Positions 34,229 through 46,390 of a DNA stretch of 64,000 nt are shown here, one piece after another. A program made the position numbers and the translations under genes. The stretch spans positions 105,157 to 169,156 of the forward strand of contig CANNZV010001850.1 of NCBI GenBank assembly GCA_947561585.1, written 5' to 3'. The notes beneath the pieces are model-generated. The model was not told where the DNA came from and made no database searches. It saw only the letters and a program-made list of their open reading frames with translations. Numbering within the stretch: the stretch's first letter is position 1; each line of letters starts with the position of its first letter. This DNA comes from Caprella mutica. Its lineage: Eukaryota > Arthropoda > Malacostraca > Amphipoda > Caprellidae.

Positions 34229-36589
34229 ATCATTTCAAGAGTCAAAGTGATCACATAAATATTATTTGTACCTATAAATCCGATCCAACCGATTATTGCA
34301 ACCAAACTTTGGTCAAGCCGTTTGTTAGTACCATTATTCGACCAAGTCATTTTTACGACCAAAGACACATTATTTTGTTAACTAAAACAACGACCGATCA
34401 AGTATTTCAATACAATTAGGTTGGTTACTACAACCATGACTCAATCTTTCAATTGATTAATATCAATACCAAATCAAACCATTTATAAATTTCGACCAAG
34501 TAAGATCATATCCAAGTAGCTTGGAGATGGAACTTTTAGATTATTTATTAAAACTATACCAAATTAAATTTGATAATATTTAAATATTTTCAAAACTATT
34601 TAATGAGAGTGATCAAATGAAATCAAGTTCCTATCCCTAATCGAATTAGCTGAGATAATATTTTATCTTACAAACAAAATGAACAGTTATCACATGAGTT
34701 AAGTGAATATGTTTGACTTTTTTTCTGAATATTTTTTTTGAAACCACAATAATTATACGTTCACGAGTGAGGAATAGAGTGAGGAATTTTAAATCAATTC
34801 TTCAGTGAATATATCCACTGATTTACATTTCTAATAAAAGTAGAGACTTTTTTTATCTGTTTTTAGGTATGTTGAACACACACAAAAAAAATATGTTTTT
34901 GTTTATTTCAAAAAACATAGTTTATTCTCTATATAAGTCACTCAAATAAATCTTTTTTTTCAGTTAAAGATTCTTCTAGTTTAATTAGGTCCATTCAGAT
35001 CCTTTCGGTTTATGGAGGGATATACACATGGGTAGAGGTGTCCATTTTTAACTGGGACTAAATCTTAAAAATTGTGGTATGATTGGGTTCTGTATTATTA
35101 TTATTAATATCAGTCATAAGGAAAATCACCTCTGCTCATAAATCTTTTTTAAATGCATACATCTTATTTATGAACACGTTCAATGAGTAATTATTTACGG
35201 TATCTTATTGCAATTTACACCAGTTTCCAAAGTAATTCTTCAGGTGGTCTATTAGATAGCACTCCTGATTGCAATCTAGGAAACTACTTCAGAAGATGGA
35301 GATAGATTGTATTCCTAATAGATCCTTTTGACCATTTGGCAAAGGGTGGTGAGCCACATGCCAATTAAGAACTGAAAATAGATTATCAAACCAGATTTAG
35401 TACTTCTAGTTTGATCATTAACTCAATTTAACATTCAAAAACTCATATTATTATTTATAATGTAGGGAGTTGTTTTAAAAATAAGTTCTGAGACATGGAC
35501 TCCTGATGAGTTTGGAAATATTTCCTGATAGTTCATGTGAAGAAAATTACTCAATATTTTTAGTAATTAATACTGTTTCTAATCGATTAAAGGACGATAA
35601 TTACTCTCCTGTGCTACTATATTTTTATATCATTGAGCCTATTATAACAGACTTGGAGTCTACATAAAATGAAAGAGGATCATTTAACTTCATTTTATTG
35701 GATACAGATTGATGCTCACTTTATTAATATAAGGTAATTTCAATTATTTACTTCAATCTACCCATTAGTTTGTATTATCATTTTATCAATTAATTTAGTA
35801 ACTTTCTTATGGAAAGAAAAGAAATTGCACGGTATGAAAAATGATTTAATGAACAAAAAATGAAAAAATGTACAGGCACAAAGAACCAGTGTTCATTTAA
35901 TGATTTTTTTCCGAATTCGATTATTTCCGACCGTTTTTGTTATCCGAATTTGTAATTTTCATGCTATTCATTTTTTTGCTAGATATTTCTTTTTCTGGGT
36001 TTATTTTCATTCGGATTAGATTTTTATTAGTTTACTACGGGTATTTTGTTATTTAGATTTCTGTTAGTGGATTTATTTTATCCTGATTTTTGTTATCCAA
36101 ATATCAATTACTTTGTTCATGGAATTAAATTGTATTTTAATTGTTAGAGCGTAACATTTTCGTGTAACTAACCAACTAACAGACAAATGGACATCAGGAT
36201 AATTTACGAATATACAAAAATCATGATTTAAAAGTTATCCGGATAATCCGTCACCGGTGATTTGGTAGTCTATGGTGATAAAATAAAACGTCAGATTTGC
36301 AGTATCATAGTTACCATATTCGTATATATGTAAATTTTAAAAGCGTAACGAACGGACTAACTATCTAAGGTAGGAACACGCAGATTGCAGATTTTTTTTT
36401 TCAAAAAGTATTTTTTCAACTAGCGGAAAAATATTTACATCTATCCTTTCAGTTAATATATTTATAATATCTTTATTTCACTGTAATTTTTTGCATCAAT
36501 CAACTTGTTAAATGTTGATGTTATGTTAAAAATAGTGGACAATGATAAAAATATACATTAATTACTAAAGATTAAAATTGATGGGACAC
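34229..36589. other. 2.4 kb interval without recognised genes
   Basis: AT-rich. Degenerate recurrences of CGACCAA/CGACC motifs at about 34310-34500 and of TTTTTGTTATCCGAAT-like words at about 35920-36110 may be decayed short-unit repeats, but I could not define a unit. Confidence 0.35.
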
Positions 36590-36782
36590 TCCTAAGAGAC
36601 AGCACTCAGGCCTACAAGTGGGCCCATATGTACTAAATCCCGTGTTTAACCTAATCCCAGCCAGGTGACTTAAACCTGGCCAGTAACCACTCGTTCACAC
36701 AGGGCATAAATCCCACGGAGTCAGTGCGGGACCCGAACGTACGACCTCACTAACGTGAGGCAAACGCTCATACCACTGTGCT
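36590..36782 (-). repeat. tRNA-derived SINE, main part
   Basis: On the minus strand it reads AGCACAGTGGTATGAGCG (A-box-like), a CCTCAC/GTGAGG stem, and CGTTCGGGTCC (B-box-like) spaced as in tRNA genes, then a ~120-bp body of balanced composition. The 5' piece of the head (GCCGCTCGGTAGCACAGTG) lies at 38046-38070, beyond foldback element F2 which split it. Confidence 0.7.
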
Positions 36783-38045
36783 GGTGTACGGATCACTGCC
36801 ATGCGGACAACTGCCATTGTGGACAACTTGCATGCGACAAACTGCCATGCGGACAACTGCCATGCAATATATTATAATTTTATTTTGGATGATTTGTAAT
36901 GCGCTTGTAAACTTATCCTTTCATGAAATTAAGTTGTTTTGAAGAATATTATTATCTTAACCTAAAAATTTAGTATGATAATATTATTCGTATAGTCCGA
37001 AATTTTGTATGAAGAAGAATAAAAATTAATACTGACTGTAGATAAAGAATTTATAGTTTAAGTATGCTAAATTTATTTCATTGTTGAATCATATTACTTC
37101 ACGTTTAACCCATTAGGACCCTTGAATAATCTTTTGGTTGACAGAAAGATTAAAATCTATAGATGCAAAACTTTCTTCTCAAACATTTCAAAATATAAAG
37201 AATAGTACAAACACATGCTTTACAGGTTACAACTTCCATTGAGTGTGATTTTGCATCTTATTATTAAATAATTTTTCTTTTGGATATTTGTAAGAGATAA
37301 CTCTGTTGCTAGATTCAAAATTAGAATCCGAAGTAGTGTTATTATCTTAATTCTATGTTAAAAAATTTCTTACAAAGAACACTTTAATAAGTAACTTTGA
37401 AACATGAATTTGCTTTTCTATAGTTTCTTTGTTTTCAGCTCCCACTGATCAAAAATTCATGCATTACATCTCTTATAAATAGTTGAAATGTGTCAAAATA
37501 TCTGAATAATTATTACTGAAATACATTTGTTAAATTTGTAATTATACTAATACTAAATCCAATTTTAATTAACTCGCATATGCACACTCAAACAACTCTA
37601 AAATAATAAAATGCAAAGCCACACTCACTGAAAATATTAACCTGTAAAGCTTATATATTTATACTATTTTATGTATTTTGAAATGTTTGAATTTGAAGTT
37701 TTGCATCTATAGATTTCAACCTTTTTGTATACCATTTGATCATTGAAGGTGTTTAATGTGAAAGCAAATGATTGTTACAAAGAAAGAAATTTAGTATTAC
37801 TTTAATATTAATTTCTATGCTTCTTCATTCATAATTTCAGACAATAGGTGCAATTAAATTTTTTAAACTAAAAACTTAATTTTTAGGGTAAGATAATAAT
37901 ATATAATTACCCAAAATAAAATTATAATATATGCATGACAGTTGTCCGCATGGCAGTTTGTCGCATGGCAGTTGTCCGCTATGGCAGTTGTCCGCATGAC
38001 AGTCATCCGTATGGCAGTTGTCCGCATGGCAGTTGTCCTAGAGCC
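36783..38045. mobile_element. Foldback element F2 (arms of 15-bp repeats)
   Basis: Outer arrays of the 15-bp unit GCGGACAACTGCCAT (left 36793-36868, right about 37934-38038, inverted) continue inward as inverted, diverged copies over about 500 bp per arm, e.g. AATCTATAGATGCAAAACTT in both. Ends GGTGTACGG and CCTAGAGCC. It is inserted in the A box of a tRNA-derived SINE. CACTGTGCT is duplicated on both sides (36774-36782 and 38046-38054), and removing the element restores a continuous tRNA-like head. Central loop about 37310-37540, no ORF. Confidence 0.85.
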
Positions 38046-38075
38046 CACTGTGCTACCGAGCGGCTTTAAATACTA
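38046..38075 (-). repeat. tRNA-derived SINE, 5' piece split off by F2
   Basis: The minus-strand head GCCGCTCGGTAGCACAGTG joins 36782 once F2 and one duplicated nonamer are removed. Confidence 0.65.
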
Positions 38076-39770
38076 TAGCAATTAGACGATTATTCACTTT
38101 TAACAATTATTCTGTTACAGTGCATATTGTTAACAAGATAATTAATGATGATTTTTAGTTACATAGGAAAATAAATTTGTCAAATCATTAAATTAATATA
38201 GTAGTTGAGTATAAATATAATTGATTTTTACTATAAATAAAGTGCGAGCGTGCATTTTTTCTATCTCGATCATCTAACATCTTTTGATATATTGTGAAAT
38301 TAAATTTTCTGGTTTACATTTTTTGTTTTCCTAGATGTATCATATATGATACACCTAGAAGCGAATTGTTAATAATTTCTAATAAGAGAAATCATATGCG
38401 AAAATTAATTAGAATCAAATCTAGTTGTTTTTATCCTGACTCTATATTGATTTGCAACCTCAGAAAGGAACAAATCGTGAATTCTTTCCCCTCATTGATT
38501 TTCAGTCTCTGAGACGATGGCCATCTATCCGTCTCCAGAATAATTAATATCCTCAGCCAATCTCCTCTTATTTTACAGACACTGACTCTAAATACAATAA
38601 AGAAAGCTCTTACATAGAGAACCATTACAGTTGGAGACCTACAAGGAAAGTATGGTCTACATTATTCAATAAGAAGTCCTTGTTTTCACAACCATTACAG
38701 TTGGAGACGAACAAGGAAAGTCTAGCACACTTTCTCCTAATGCACAGTCTTACATTATTTACTTTTAGGAGTCTTGTTATATACCAGTGACTGGCAATAA
38801 GAAGCAAAGATAGCATGCCTTCCATTGCATCTTGTTTTTCAAAGGAACTATTTTGGGAGATGTGCGATGTTTACCATCTCCTTTTTCACCATTGAAACCA
38901 CATTGGGCAAATAGAACTGTTTGTTTTTGGAGTAGAAAACAAGAATAATTATTAGCAAGCACTACACTGTCTGACAGCAAATAGATATTGGAAAAATGAA
39001 TTGGCAGCAAGTTTATCTGGTTGCTTGTATCAAATTTCTGTCACATACATACCATTAACGTGAGTCACGTAAAAAGGGGAAAGCATTGGCTAATTATTTA
39101 TGGGTACCCTCAGAAAAATTCTGAGACACTCATGCAGGTCTGTTAAGTATATTTACACTATGAGTAACTGTATACCAGCTTTGTCTGTAAAACGACATTA
39201 AATGCATTTTGATTCTAATTACTTTATTTTTTACATATATTTATTTTTAGTGAGTTTTATTCCTTCACTAAACTTGTAAGTCCCTCGCACTTAAACACTT
39301 TCAAGAATTAGATTAGTATATCAAAATTATAGTTTGGTGCACCTAAGTGTTTCGCTTTAGACCGAATCTTATAGAGTAAAGGTGAAACATCTGGTGTCTC
39401 TGATTAATGCCGATTTTTTTTATTTCTGCATCCTGCATATGTATACATTTTACTAAACCTTATGATTTAATAATCACGATACTGTTAAGATATAAATTTA
39501 TAAATACCTCTTGAATTTAATATACATGTATCATATTTATTATTTAGAAAGATAATTAAAATATATTTAAAGGCATATTCTAACGGTAGGAATGTTTTTA
39601 AATAATCACGAATTATACGTATATTAATTCAGTTAGATTTTTGAGACGTTTTGCTCGTATTGTACATTAATAAGAGGTGGGAAGATTTCATTGTTTTATA
39701 TAGTGTATCTTTTATTGAATTTTAGAGACAACACTGAAGTGGTTTGGCAACATACCAAAACCAAAATGAA
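38076..39770. other. 1.7 kb interval without recognised genes
   Basis: Contains a local direct repeat (AACCATTACAGTTGGAGAC at about 38622 and 38691). The short minus-strand ORFs at 38431-39010 show no known domain. Confidence 0.4.
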
Positions 39771-40160
39771 CCTCTAACTCTCTGTACTCAACTCTAACTC
39801 GCTGTAATCACCTCAATCTCACTGTACTTACCTTTAACTTACTGTACTCACCCCTAACTCACCGTACTCACCTTTTACTCACCTTAATCACCTGTAACTC
39901 ACTGTACTCATCTCTAACTTACTGTACTTCCCTCTGATCAATTTATTCAACTCTAACTCACTGTACTCACCTCTAACTCACTGTACTCACCTCTAAATCT
40001 CGTACTCATCTCTAGCTAACTGTAATCATCTTTAGCTCACTGTACTCATCTCTAACTCTTTGTACTCACCTCTCACTCTTGTGACTGATCCCTAACTCAC
40101 TGTACTCACCTCTAACTGATTATACTCAATAAAAACTCTCTATGCTCTTTCTAACTCTTA
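39771..40160 (+). repeat. 20-bp minisatellite (about 19 units)
   Basis: Degenerate units of CTCTAACTCACTGTACTCAC. The period is mostly kept at 20 bp though individual units vary (CGCTGTAATC, TTACTGTACT and others). Confidence 0.9.
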
Positions 40161-40189
40161 CTGGCATAAAAAAGAAAAAAGATCATACC

Positions 40190-41165
40190 TTCCATCACAT
40201 CTTGTTTGTTTCTTTGCCGGGTCCCACTCTGGGCAAACGGTCCTCTGATGTCCGTCCATATTGGTCACGGACTTGGGCCATATTGGTACAGAGACCCCAC
40301 ACCTCTTACACCTCTACCCCTACCACGCCCGATCCCTCACCACAGAACCTAATATGCCATGCATAATAATTTCCCATAGTGGTATATGTCCCGCAAACCC
40401 CACACTCTCTCCTATCTGACGTATCCACAACAAAACCACATTCATTTCTTAGCCTCTTCTCTTTCACCACTCTGCTCATCCTCTTTTCGTGTATACTAAA
40501 TTCAGCTCTTGAACAAAATACTTTCATACATCCCTCAAACCTACACACCAGACCTCTCTCACTCTCTAACGCCTCCTCTTCTACCTCCCATCTATATCCA
40601 TGGGCTCCTATCTCTCCAATACTTGCAGATGATTCCTTCTCTTATTCACTAACTTCTTCCAACCCTCTCTATCAGTTGTTAATATCTCTACATCCATGTA
40701 TTCAATTCACGCCTTTCTCAATAATCTTCTCCAACTCAAAACTGTCTTTCTCTTCCTTTCCATTGCCTTCAAAAAGCCCCATTCTCATTACATGTAAAAT
40801 TCTTTCCAACACACGCTTCTCAATCTTCCATGTCACACTTTCCACCTCCAGTACATTTCTAACATCAGGCATGTTAATTTTCCTCTCATGCATTTGTACC
40901 AAAGGTTCCCCATTTATGTCACTCCACAGATATATATAACAGCTTTTCATCTATGACTTCATTCTCTCAACTCTCTTGGGCCCTTCTTCCACCTCACTCT
41001 TACCTGACTATTTCCTCTTCCTAAATCCACACTGGTTTTCATCCATCAGTCTTAAATACTCCGCCCACCATTTCAATCTCTTCGAAACCACTCTCGTTAA
41101 TATTCTGCTGCTTACCGCTAACAAGCACACACCCCTAAAATTCGCTGGCAGATTCCTATCACCCT
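40190..41165 (-). pseudogene. Decayed LINE-type (non-LTR) retrotransposon
   Basis: The minus-strand translation from about 41160 gives an RT piece (DRNLPANFRGVCLLAVSSR, then DENQCGFRKRK), the classic N-x-R-G-x-x-L-L and E-x-Q-x-G-F-R pair, followed by a stop. Further on, ESVTWKIEKRVLERILHVMRM resembles the C-terminal 'RW.GH..RM' region of LINE pol proteins. It ends with two Cys/His fingers (CRFEGCMKVFCSRAEF..H and CGVCGTYTTMGNYYAWH..FC, 40306-40548). The central RT catalytic region is missing, so it is internally deleted and broken by stops. Clade not assigned. Confidence 0.75.
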
Positions 41166-41329
41166 TTGAGAACTATTTGAACTATTTGAGAGATGTACGT
41201 TCTTTATCATCAATATACAAAAAATCTATCAGATTTACGTATATATCATTATTTTATTCTCAACAAAAGATTGAAACGAATAATCCTTCCGTAATTTTAA
41301 TACTAAATATTTTTGTTTTTCAACTATTT

Positions 41330-42480
41330 GTGCGATTGTATAAAATTTAATAAACTTAATATAAAAAACGTTTATACATATACCTAGGAAAACAAAAAAA
41401 ATATTATATGCATTGTTTGTTTATAAAATTCAATTTGAAATCAAAACAAAGAGTGTACAATACTCTTCTTCAGCAACAGGTTAGTGATTCCTACAATTGT
41501 TGCCCACTGAGTATTGAAAACTTCCAAAACAAATAATAAAATATATACCGAACCAAATTGTATGTGGTTTGCAGAATAATGATCCAAGACCTTATTTCTA
41601 TAATATTATGAAATAAACTCATTTTTTGTAGAAGCCTAGAGTAAAATTTTAAATGATATCCTGAAGTTTATTAATTGTAATGAGTTTTTAAATTTATACC
41701 TTTTTCACGAATACAAATTTATTATTTACCTACCTAAACATTCAAGACGAACGGTGTACACTCTTTTTCTTTGGACTGATAAAGAGCAATTCGGAAGTAA
41801 AAAGAAAACTTTAAAACTTTGTATAAAGAATTAAATTAGCTATCAAATTTCATGTTGTTTGCAGTAGAATAACAAGAAACATTAGCTTCATTCATTAAAA
41901 CAATAATGTAATTTGGTTGGAGTGGCATTAGGAGGGTTAATACCCAACAACAATAATTACTTCTCTGTTGTTCTTCTTCTTCTTATCAACAGCTTCTGCT
42001 TCAATCTTGGCTAGAATATCATTTTTTTCTATATGATCGAGGTGACTTCTCACGTTTCTTATTTTTATCCGCAGCTTTTTTGTCGTCATATGATGAGGGG
42101 ACCATTTTAATAATTAGATTTTTTTTTGTTTTCTTTATATTCTTCCCTATCCCCACCGTTGCTGTTTTTTCTTCAGTTTATTCTGTTTTTTTTTTTGAGT
42201 ATTTGCATTATCTTTCTTCACCTTTTCTTCGCTAGTATTTAAAATCACCTCAAGTGATTGTCGTTCTACTTTTATTATTCAGAAGCAACATTAACTTTTA
42301 CAATTATTTTTTCTCTGTATGTCTTGTACAGTATTGGGCGGATCGAAAATGGTGTTTATTAAACTTTTTTCGAAATGAAAAATAAAATAGTGAAATTTGG
42401 TGCTCTATGATTAGAAAATAAGTATCCTGAAATCTGAGCTCATATAATTGATACCTTAAGGTGCCGCGAGGCCATTGAAA
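41330..42480 (-). repeat. Composite dispersed repeat, inverted copy (S3 + X)
   Basis: Reverse complement of two separate stretches elsewhere: 41340-41990 matches 62130-62510 (part of S2), and 41975-42480 matches 57660-58190 (repeat X). S and X sequences are continuous here, so they may be parts of one larger family. Its X part includes a lysine-rich, coding-like stretch that is broken by stops in this copy. Confidence 0.7.
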
Positions 42481-43122
42481 TTAGGGATTTTCCTCTAACT
42501 ACAGCAATGTAGCACAGTCAATATTCATATTAAACTTTAATAAAATATCCACCAATTTTGTAAATTGGCGAACATTCACTAGAAATATTTTTGCCAACAT
42601 TTTTTTTCGAAGCTGCATAGGGAAAACTATTTCCATGAAATGAATGGATTTCTTTTTTCAAAGAAATTAAAAAATTAATTTTCTAAAATTAATCGAAAAC
42701 TATATTTTGACTAATAATGGATAAATTAATTGTCAAAATTATTGGAATAATCACATTTTTAATTAGTGTAGTTATAGATCATACATTTTTTTTCTTTTTC
42801 TAATGAAGAATAAAAATGGTTCTAGGTAAATTCCCCCGCGGAAAATTCCACCACGAAAAGTTCCACCAGGAAATTTCCACCACTGGTAAGTTCCACCACG
42901 GAATATTCCACCACCGGAAAATTCCACCGCGGAAGAGTCCAACGCATGATACTAGATTTCATTTACAAAAGGTATAAAATGTAATAAATCTGATTCAAAT
43001 TAAATTGTGGTTTTGGTGGTAACCGAACAACATTTTTTAAGTTAAAAAAGGAAGAAATTATAAGAATATGTTATGTTAAGTGAAGGCCTAAGAGATAAGC
43101 CAAGGAGAACATACGAAATAAT

Positions 43123-44153
43123 GGTGACCGGTATATTCCACCCCGGTAAATTCCACCCCGGTATACTCCACCCCGGTATATTCCACCCTAGGTAAATCCA
43201 TCCCGGTAAATTCCACCCCACTTTACGGGTTAGGATTGTTAGTTATAAATATTAATCATTTATTAATCTTTTATATGATACTATGTAACTATCATTTTCA
43301 TTGTAGCAAATTAAGTCTTTTGCTGATCAATCACAAACTGTTAAGTATTTATTTTTCACTACACATGTGATAGAACAACAGAAGGAATGGTTGTGTGAAC
43401 GCTCTTTATCAGTTGAGGTATTTATTTTTTTAATCACGAGTTGATTATCTTCACTTTCACTAACACAACAGCGATATTAAATGTAAGATGGTGTCATAGA
43501 GTACTTTGTGTTAACTTATTTTTATTTTTATTTTTAATTTGGTATTTTGACTTCGAGTAAAAGTGGTGTAAAATAGTTTTTGACCGAAGACTATTTTTTA
43601 CATCGAGAGTATTTTACATGTTCATTATTTTTTAAACAGGAGGTGGAAATTATTGCACAGGGTTTTAAGACTGGGGATATTATTGCCTTATTTTACATAG
43701 AGAGATTTTGACCACGGAAGATTAGTTTACAATTTATAAGCAAAACACCTCTTCCAACTATTTTTGTAATAGGTGAGCATATACTGAAGTTTCATTTTAA
43801 GAAGGAATTAATATTAACTTGCTCAACATGTAAACTTTTAAATAAAACTACCATATCATTTTAATTTGTATTTTGGTCTATTAGGATAAAATTTAAATTG
43901 ACTTGAACTACCTCTAAATATTGTCCAAACATCCTAGGATATCGTCTGACTTATTTCTCATAACTACTTAGTATTTAACAAATAGCCATCTAAAAATATA
44001 ATCATTGACTTTTTATTTTCAACTAAATGAGCATTTTCATTGGGGTGGAATATACCGGGGTGGAATATACCGGGGTGGAATATACCTAGGGAGGAATATA
44101 CCGGGGTAGAATATACCCGGGTGGAATTTACCGGGGTGGAATATACCTAGAAC
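43123..44153. mobile_element. Foldback element F3, inner copy
   Basis: Arms about 43123-43225 and 44041-44153 are inverted arrays of the 15-bp unit CCGGTATATTCCACC. Ends GGTGACCGG and CCTAGAAC. Flanked by CGAAATAAT (43114-43122) and CGAAACAAT (44154-44162), agreeing at eight of nine positions. It lies inside F3 outer in the opposite orientation, judging by its end types. Loop about 43240-44030 has no recognisable gene. Confidence 0.82.
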
Positions 44154-44289
44154 CGAAACAATAGTCAGATGAATCTATCTTTTAAATAAGTATCAATTTA
44201 TGAAAAAATTTAAATAGTGTAAATTGAACAATAAAGTTCCACTGACCCAGTGACCAACAATTAAGATTCCGTTTGATTCTCCCTTAAAC

Positions 44290-45213
44290 ATATCCCAGGT
44301 AACATTGAGATATCCCCGGAATATTCCTTCGATATCTATATATTCCCTCATTATCCGCTATCGTAAAATGATATCGAGAGAATAGTCCAAGGATTAGTGA
44401 AAATGAGTTGATCCCCTAAAGATATCGAGGGAATATTCCAGGAATCACTGAAAATTAGTTGATTCCCAATCGATATCGAGAAAATATTCTAGGAATTAGT
44501 GAAAAATAGTTGATCCCCTAAAAATTATAAAAGAAACGATCAAAAAAGAAAAAAAAATAATCTATGAAATATATAACTATATTTATAGATGATAACTTAA
44601 AGATAAACTTGAGTTTTCATATAGCATAAAGTTTATTAAAAATTCTACTTCTACTGTGTCCAGAATGGTCGAGTGGTTAGCGTCGCAAACAGAAGTCAAC
44701 AAGATGCTGGTTCGAGATCCGGAAACACCACTTCATTTGTTTCTCCATTTCTTTCCTTTTAATTTGTATATAACAATATGTTTCATGCAACTAATTCATG
44801 TAAAGTCAAACGTACACGTACAAATGCATTATATGCTAAGAAATATTAATTTTGGTATCATTATTTTTAAACCTTTCTTCTATTCTAGATATCCAGGGAA
44901 TATTCAGGGAATATTCCCATTTGATCCCCTCGATATTGAGGGAATATCCCCTTACTATCCCAATTTTATTCCCTTGTTATCAAAGGAATAATAATTTCGG
45001 TATTCTTTGCCCTTCCTTTGATATTGAGGGAATATTCCAGGGAGAATATATTTAAATCCAATCATTATTCCCTCGATATCATTTGGGGATATCCCCATAT
45101 TGCAAAAAAATCAAAATAGGACATCCCTTTGATAACGTTGGGGATATCAGGGGAATAATCTCATGGAATTTCCCCGGAATATCCCGGGAATAATTTTTTG
45201 TTACCTGGGATAT
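44290..45213. mobile_element. Foldback-like element F4 with GATATC repeats
   Basis: Perfect 15-bp terminal inverted repeats, ATATCCCAGGTAACA (44290-44304) and its complement (45199-45213). Subterminal arms are filled with degenerate units around GATATCGAGGGAATATTCC in inverted arrangement. The central part holds a tRNA-like sequence (44656-44730). Only AT/TA-type flanks are visible, so a TA duplication is possible. It sits within F3 outer. Confidence 0.75.
44656..44730 (+). repeat. tRNA-like sequence (pseudo-tRNA or SINE head)
   Basis: A-box-like TGGTCGAGTGGTTAGCG and B-box-like GGTTCGAGATCC are about 43 bases apart, ending ACACCA. The acceptor and T stems pair imperfectly (several mismatches), so this is unlikely to be a functional tRNA. 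It lies in the loop of F4. Confidence 0.5.
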
Positions 45214-45957
45214 ATGATGAGACTGAAATTAAGAATTATATTTTGTTTGTAATATAAATTTTATTTTATATATATTATCTATCACCCTAGTTTTTAAATG
45301 TACCAATATATATTTCAATTTAATTCAACGACGATAAAAGGTGGAATTAAAAAATAAATTTGATACGTACTGAAATAAAATGTTTAATTAGTATCGATAT
45401 ATTTTAATATAAAAAAGAAAGATTACCAAGATGAATCTTTCTGAAGCTGTATAATAATCTCTATTGAAACTATTACAAAATAAAATTTAAGTATAATGCC
45501 GTTCAACAAATTTTTGAACATAGGGTTAGGCAGGAAAATAGCGGTACATTAACTAGCTTCGATGTGAAACCACAGACACACGAATAAAAATCATAACTTC
45601 AAAACTCACATAATATTAATTCGGTTCAGCAGTTCTCTGATTTAAATTGACTCTAAAGAAATAGACACTAAAAACATGCTTGTCGTATTACTGCAATATT
45701 AACCTTTTCGATAATGAAACCTGAAAAAATACATTTTGATCAAACATCAAAATTTGAAAATAGTGTTTCTGTTGATAGAATCAACAAGCTAAATTTAACA
45801 GTGTTGCCACAGGTTGGTGTTTCAATATACCAGCGTCATTTTATGTCTCGATTAACCAGTTAAATATTTAATGCCTATATGATGTCCGGATAATTAATTG
45901 TTTTATATTTAAAATGAACTGTTTATTTATACTGATCATTCGTATTTTTTTTTCAAA
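45214..45957. other. Interior of F3 outer, no gene
   Basis: AT-rich loop sequence of the outer foldback element. No ORF with a recognisable domain. Confidence 0.4.
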
Positions 45958-46390
45958 ATGGTGGAATCTTCCACGGCGGAATTTTTCACATCTGGCATTT
46001 AACGCCGGTGGAATCTTCCGCGGTGGAATCTTCCTGGTGGAACTTTCCGCGAAGGAACTTTCCGTGGTGGAATTTACCGGCCACGATAAAAATATATTCA
46101 TGTGATTGAGTTAGATTAAAATAATTTTATGAAAAGGTACACGGAAAACTGCAATATGGAGAATTGTCAATCTCTTTTTGATACATTATTTTGTTATAAA
46201 CACCTTCTAAGAATATTATATTTCTTTAATTTAATTTTAAATAAACCAATTCAGATAAAACAAAATTAAACTAATGTCAATCAATTAAAACTTGAATTAA
46301 AAATTGAAACCCTTGGACAACAAGATTGTTATATGGATCTTAAAAATGCGTTAATACTTAATGAAATATAATGATTAGGTTTAGTTTTTC

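Larger units (their letters stand above)
42819..46085. mobile_element. Foldback element F3, outer copy
   Basis: Left arm 42819-42944 and right arm about 45958-46085 are inverted arrays of a degenerate 15-bp unit (GCGGAAAATTCCACC and variants). Ends GGTTCTAGG and CCGGCCACG. Flanked by a perfect octamer ATAAAAAT at 42811-42818 and 46086-46093, a clear target duplication. The interior has been invaded by F3 inner (43123-44153) and F4 (44290-45213). No ORF of note. Confidence 0.85.

Noticed and set aside
40379..40939. Plus-strand ORF of 186 codons
   Set aside because: It is antisense to the decayed LINE on the minus strand, where RT and zinc-finger motifs are recognisable.
36783..44153. Helitron interpretation, because F2 and F3 arms end in CCTAG followed by A
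   Set aside because: Clear ~8-10 bp target duplications flank the elements and the arms are inverted; Helitrons make no target duplication. I kept the end asymmetry as a separate observation.
44656..44730. Functional tRNA gene
   Set aside because: A and B boxes are present but the acceptor and T stems pair poorly, and it lies in the loop of a repeat element.
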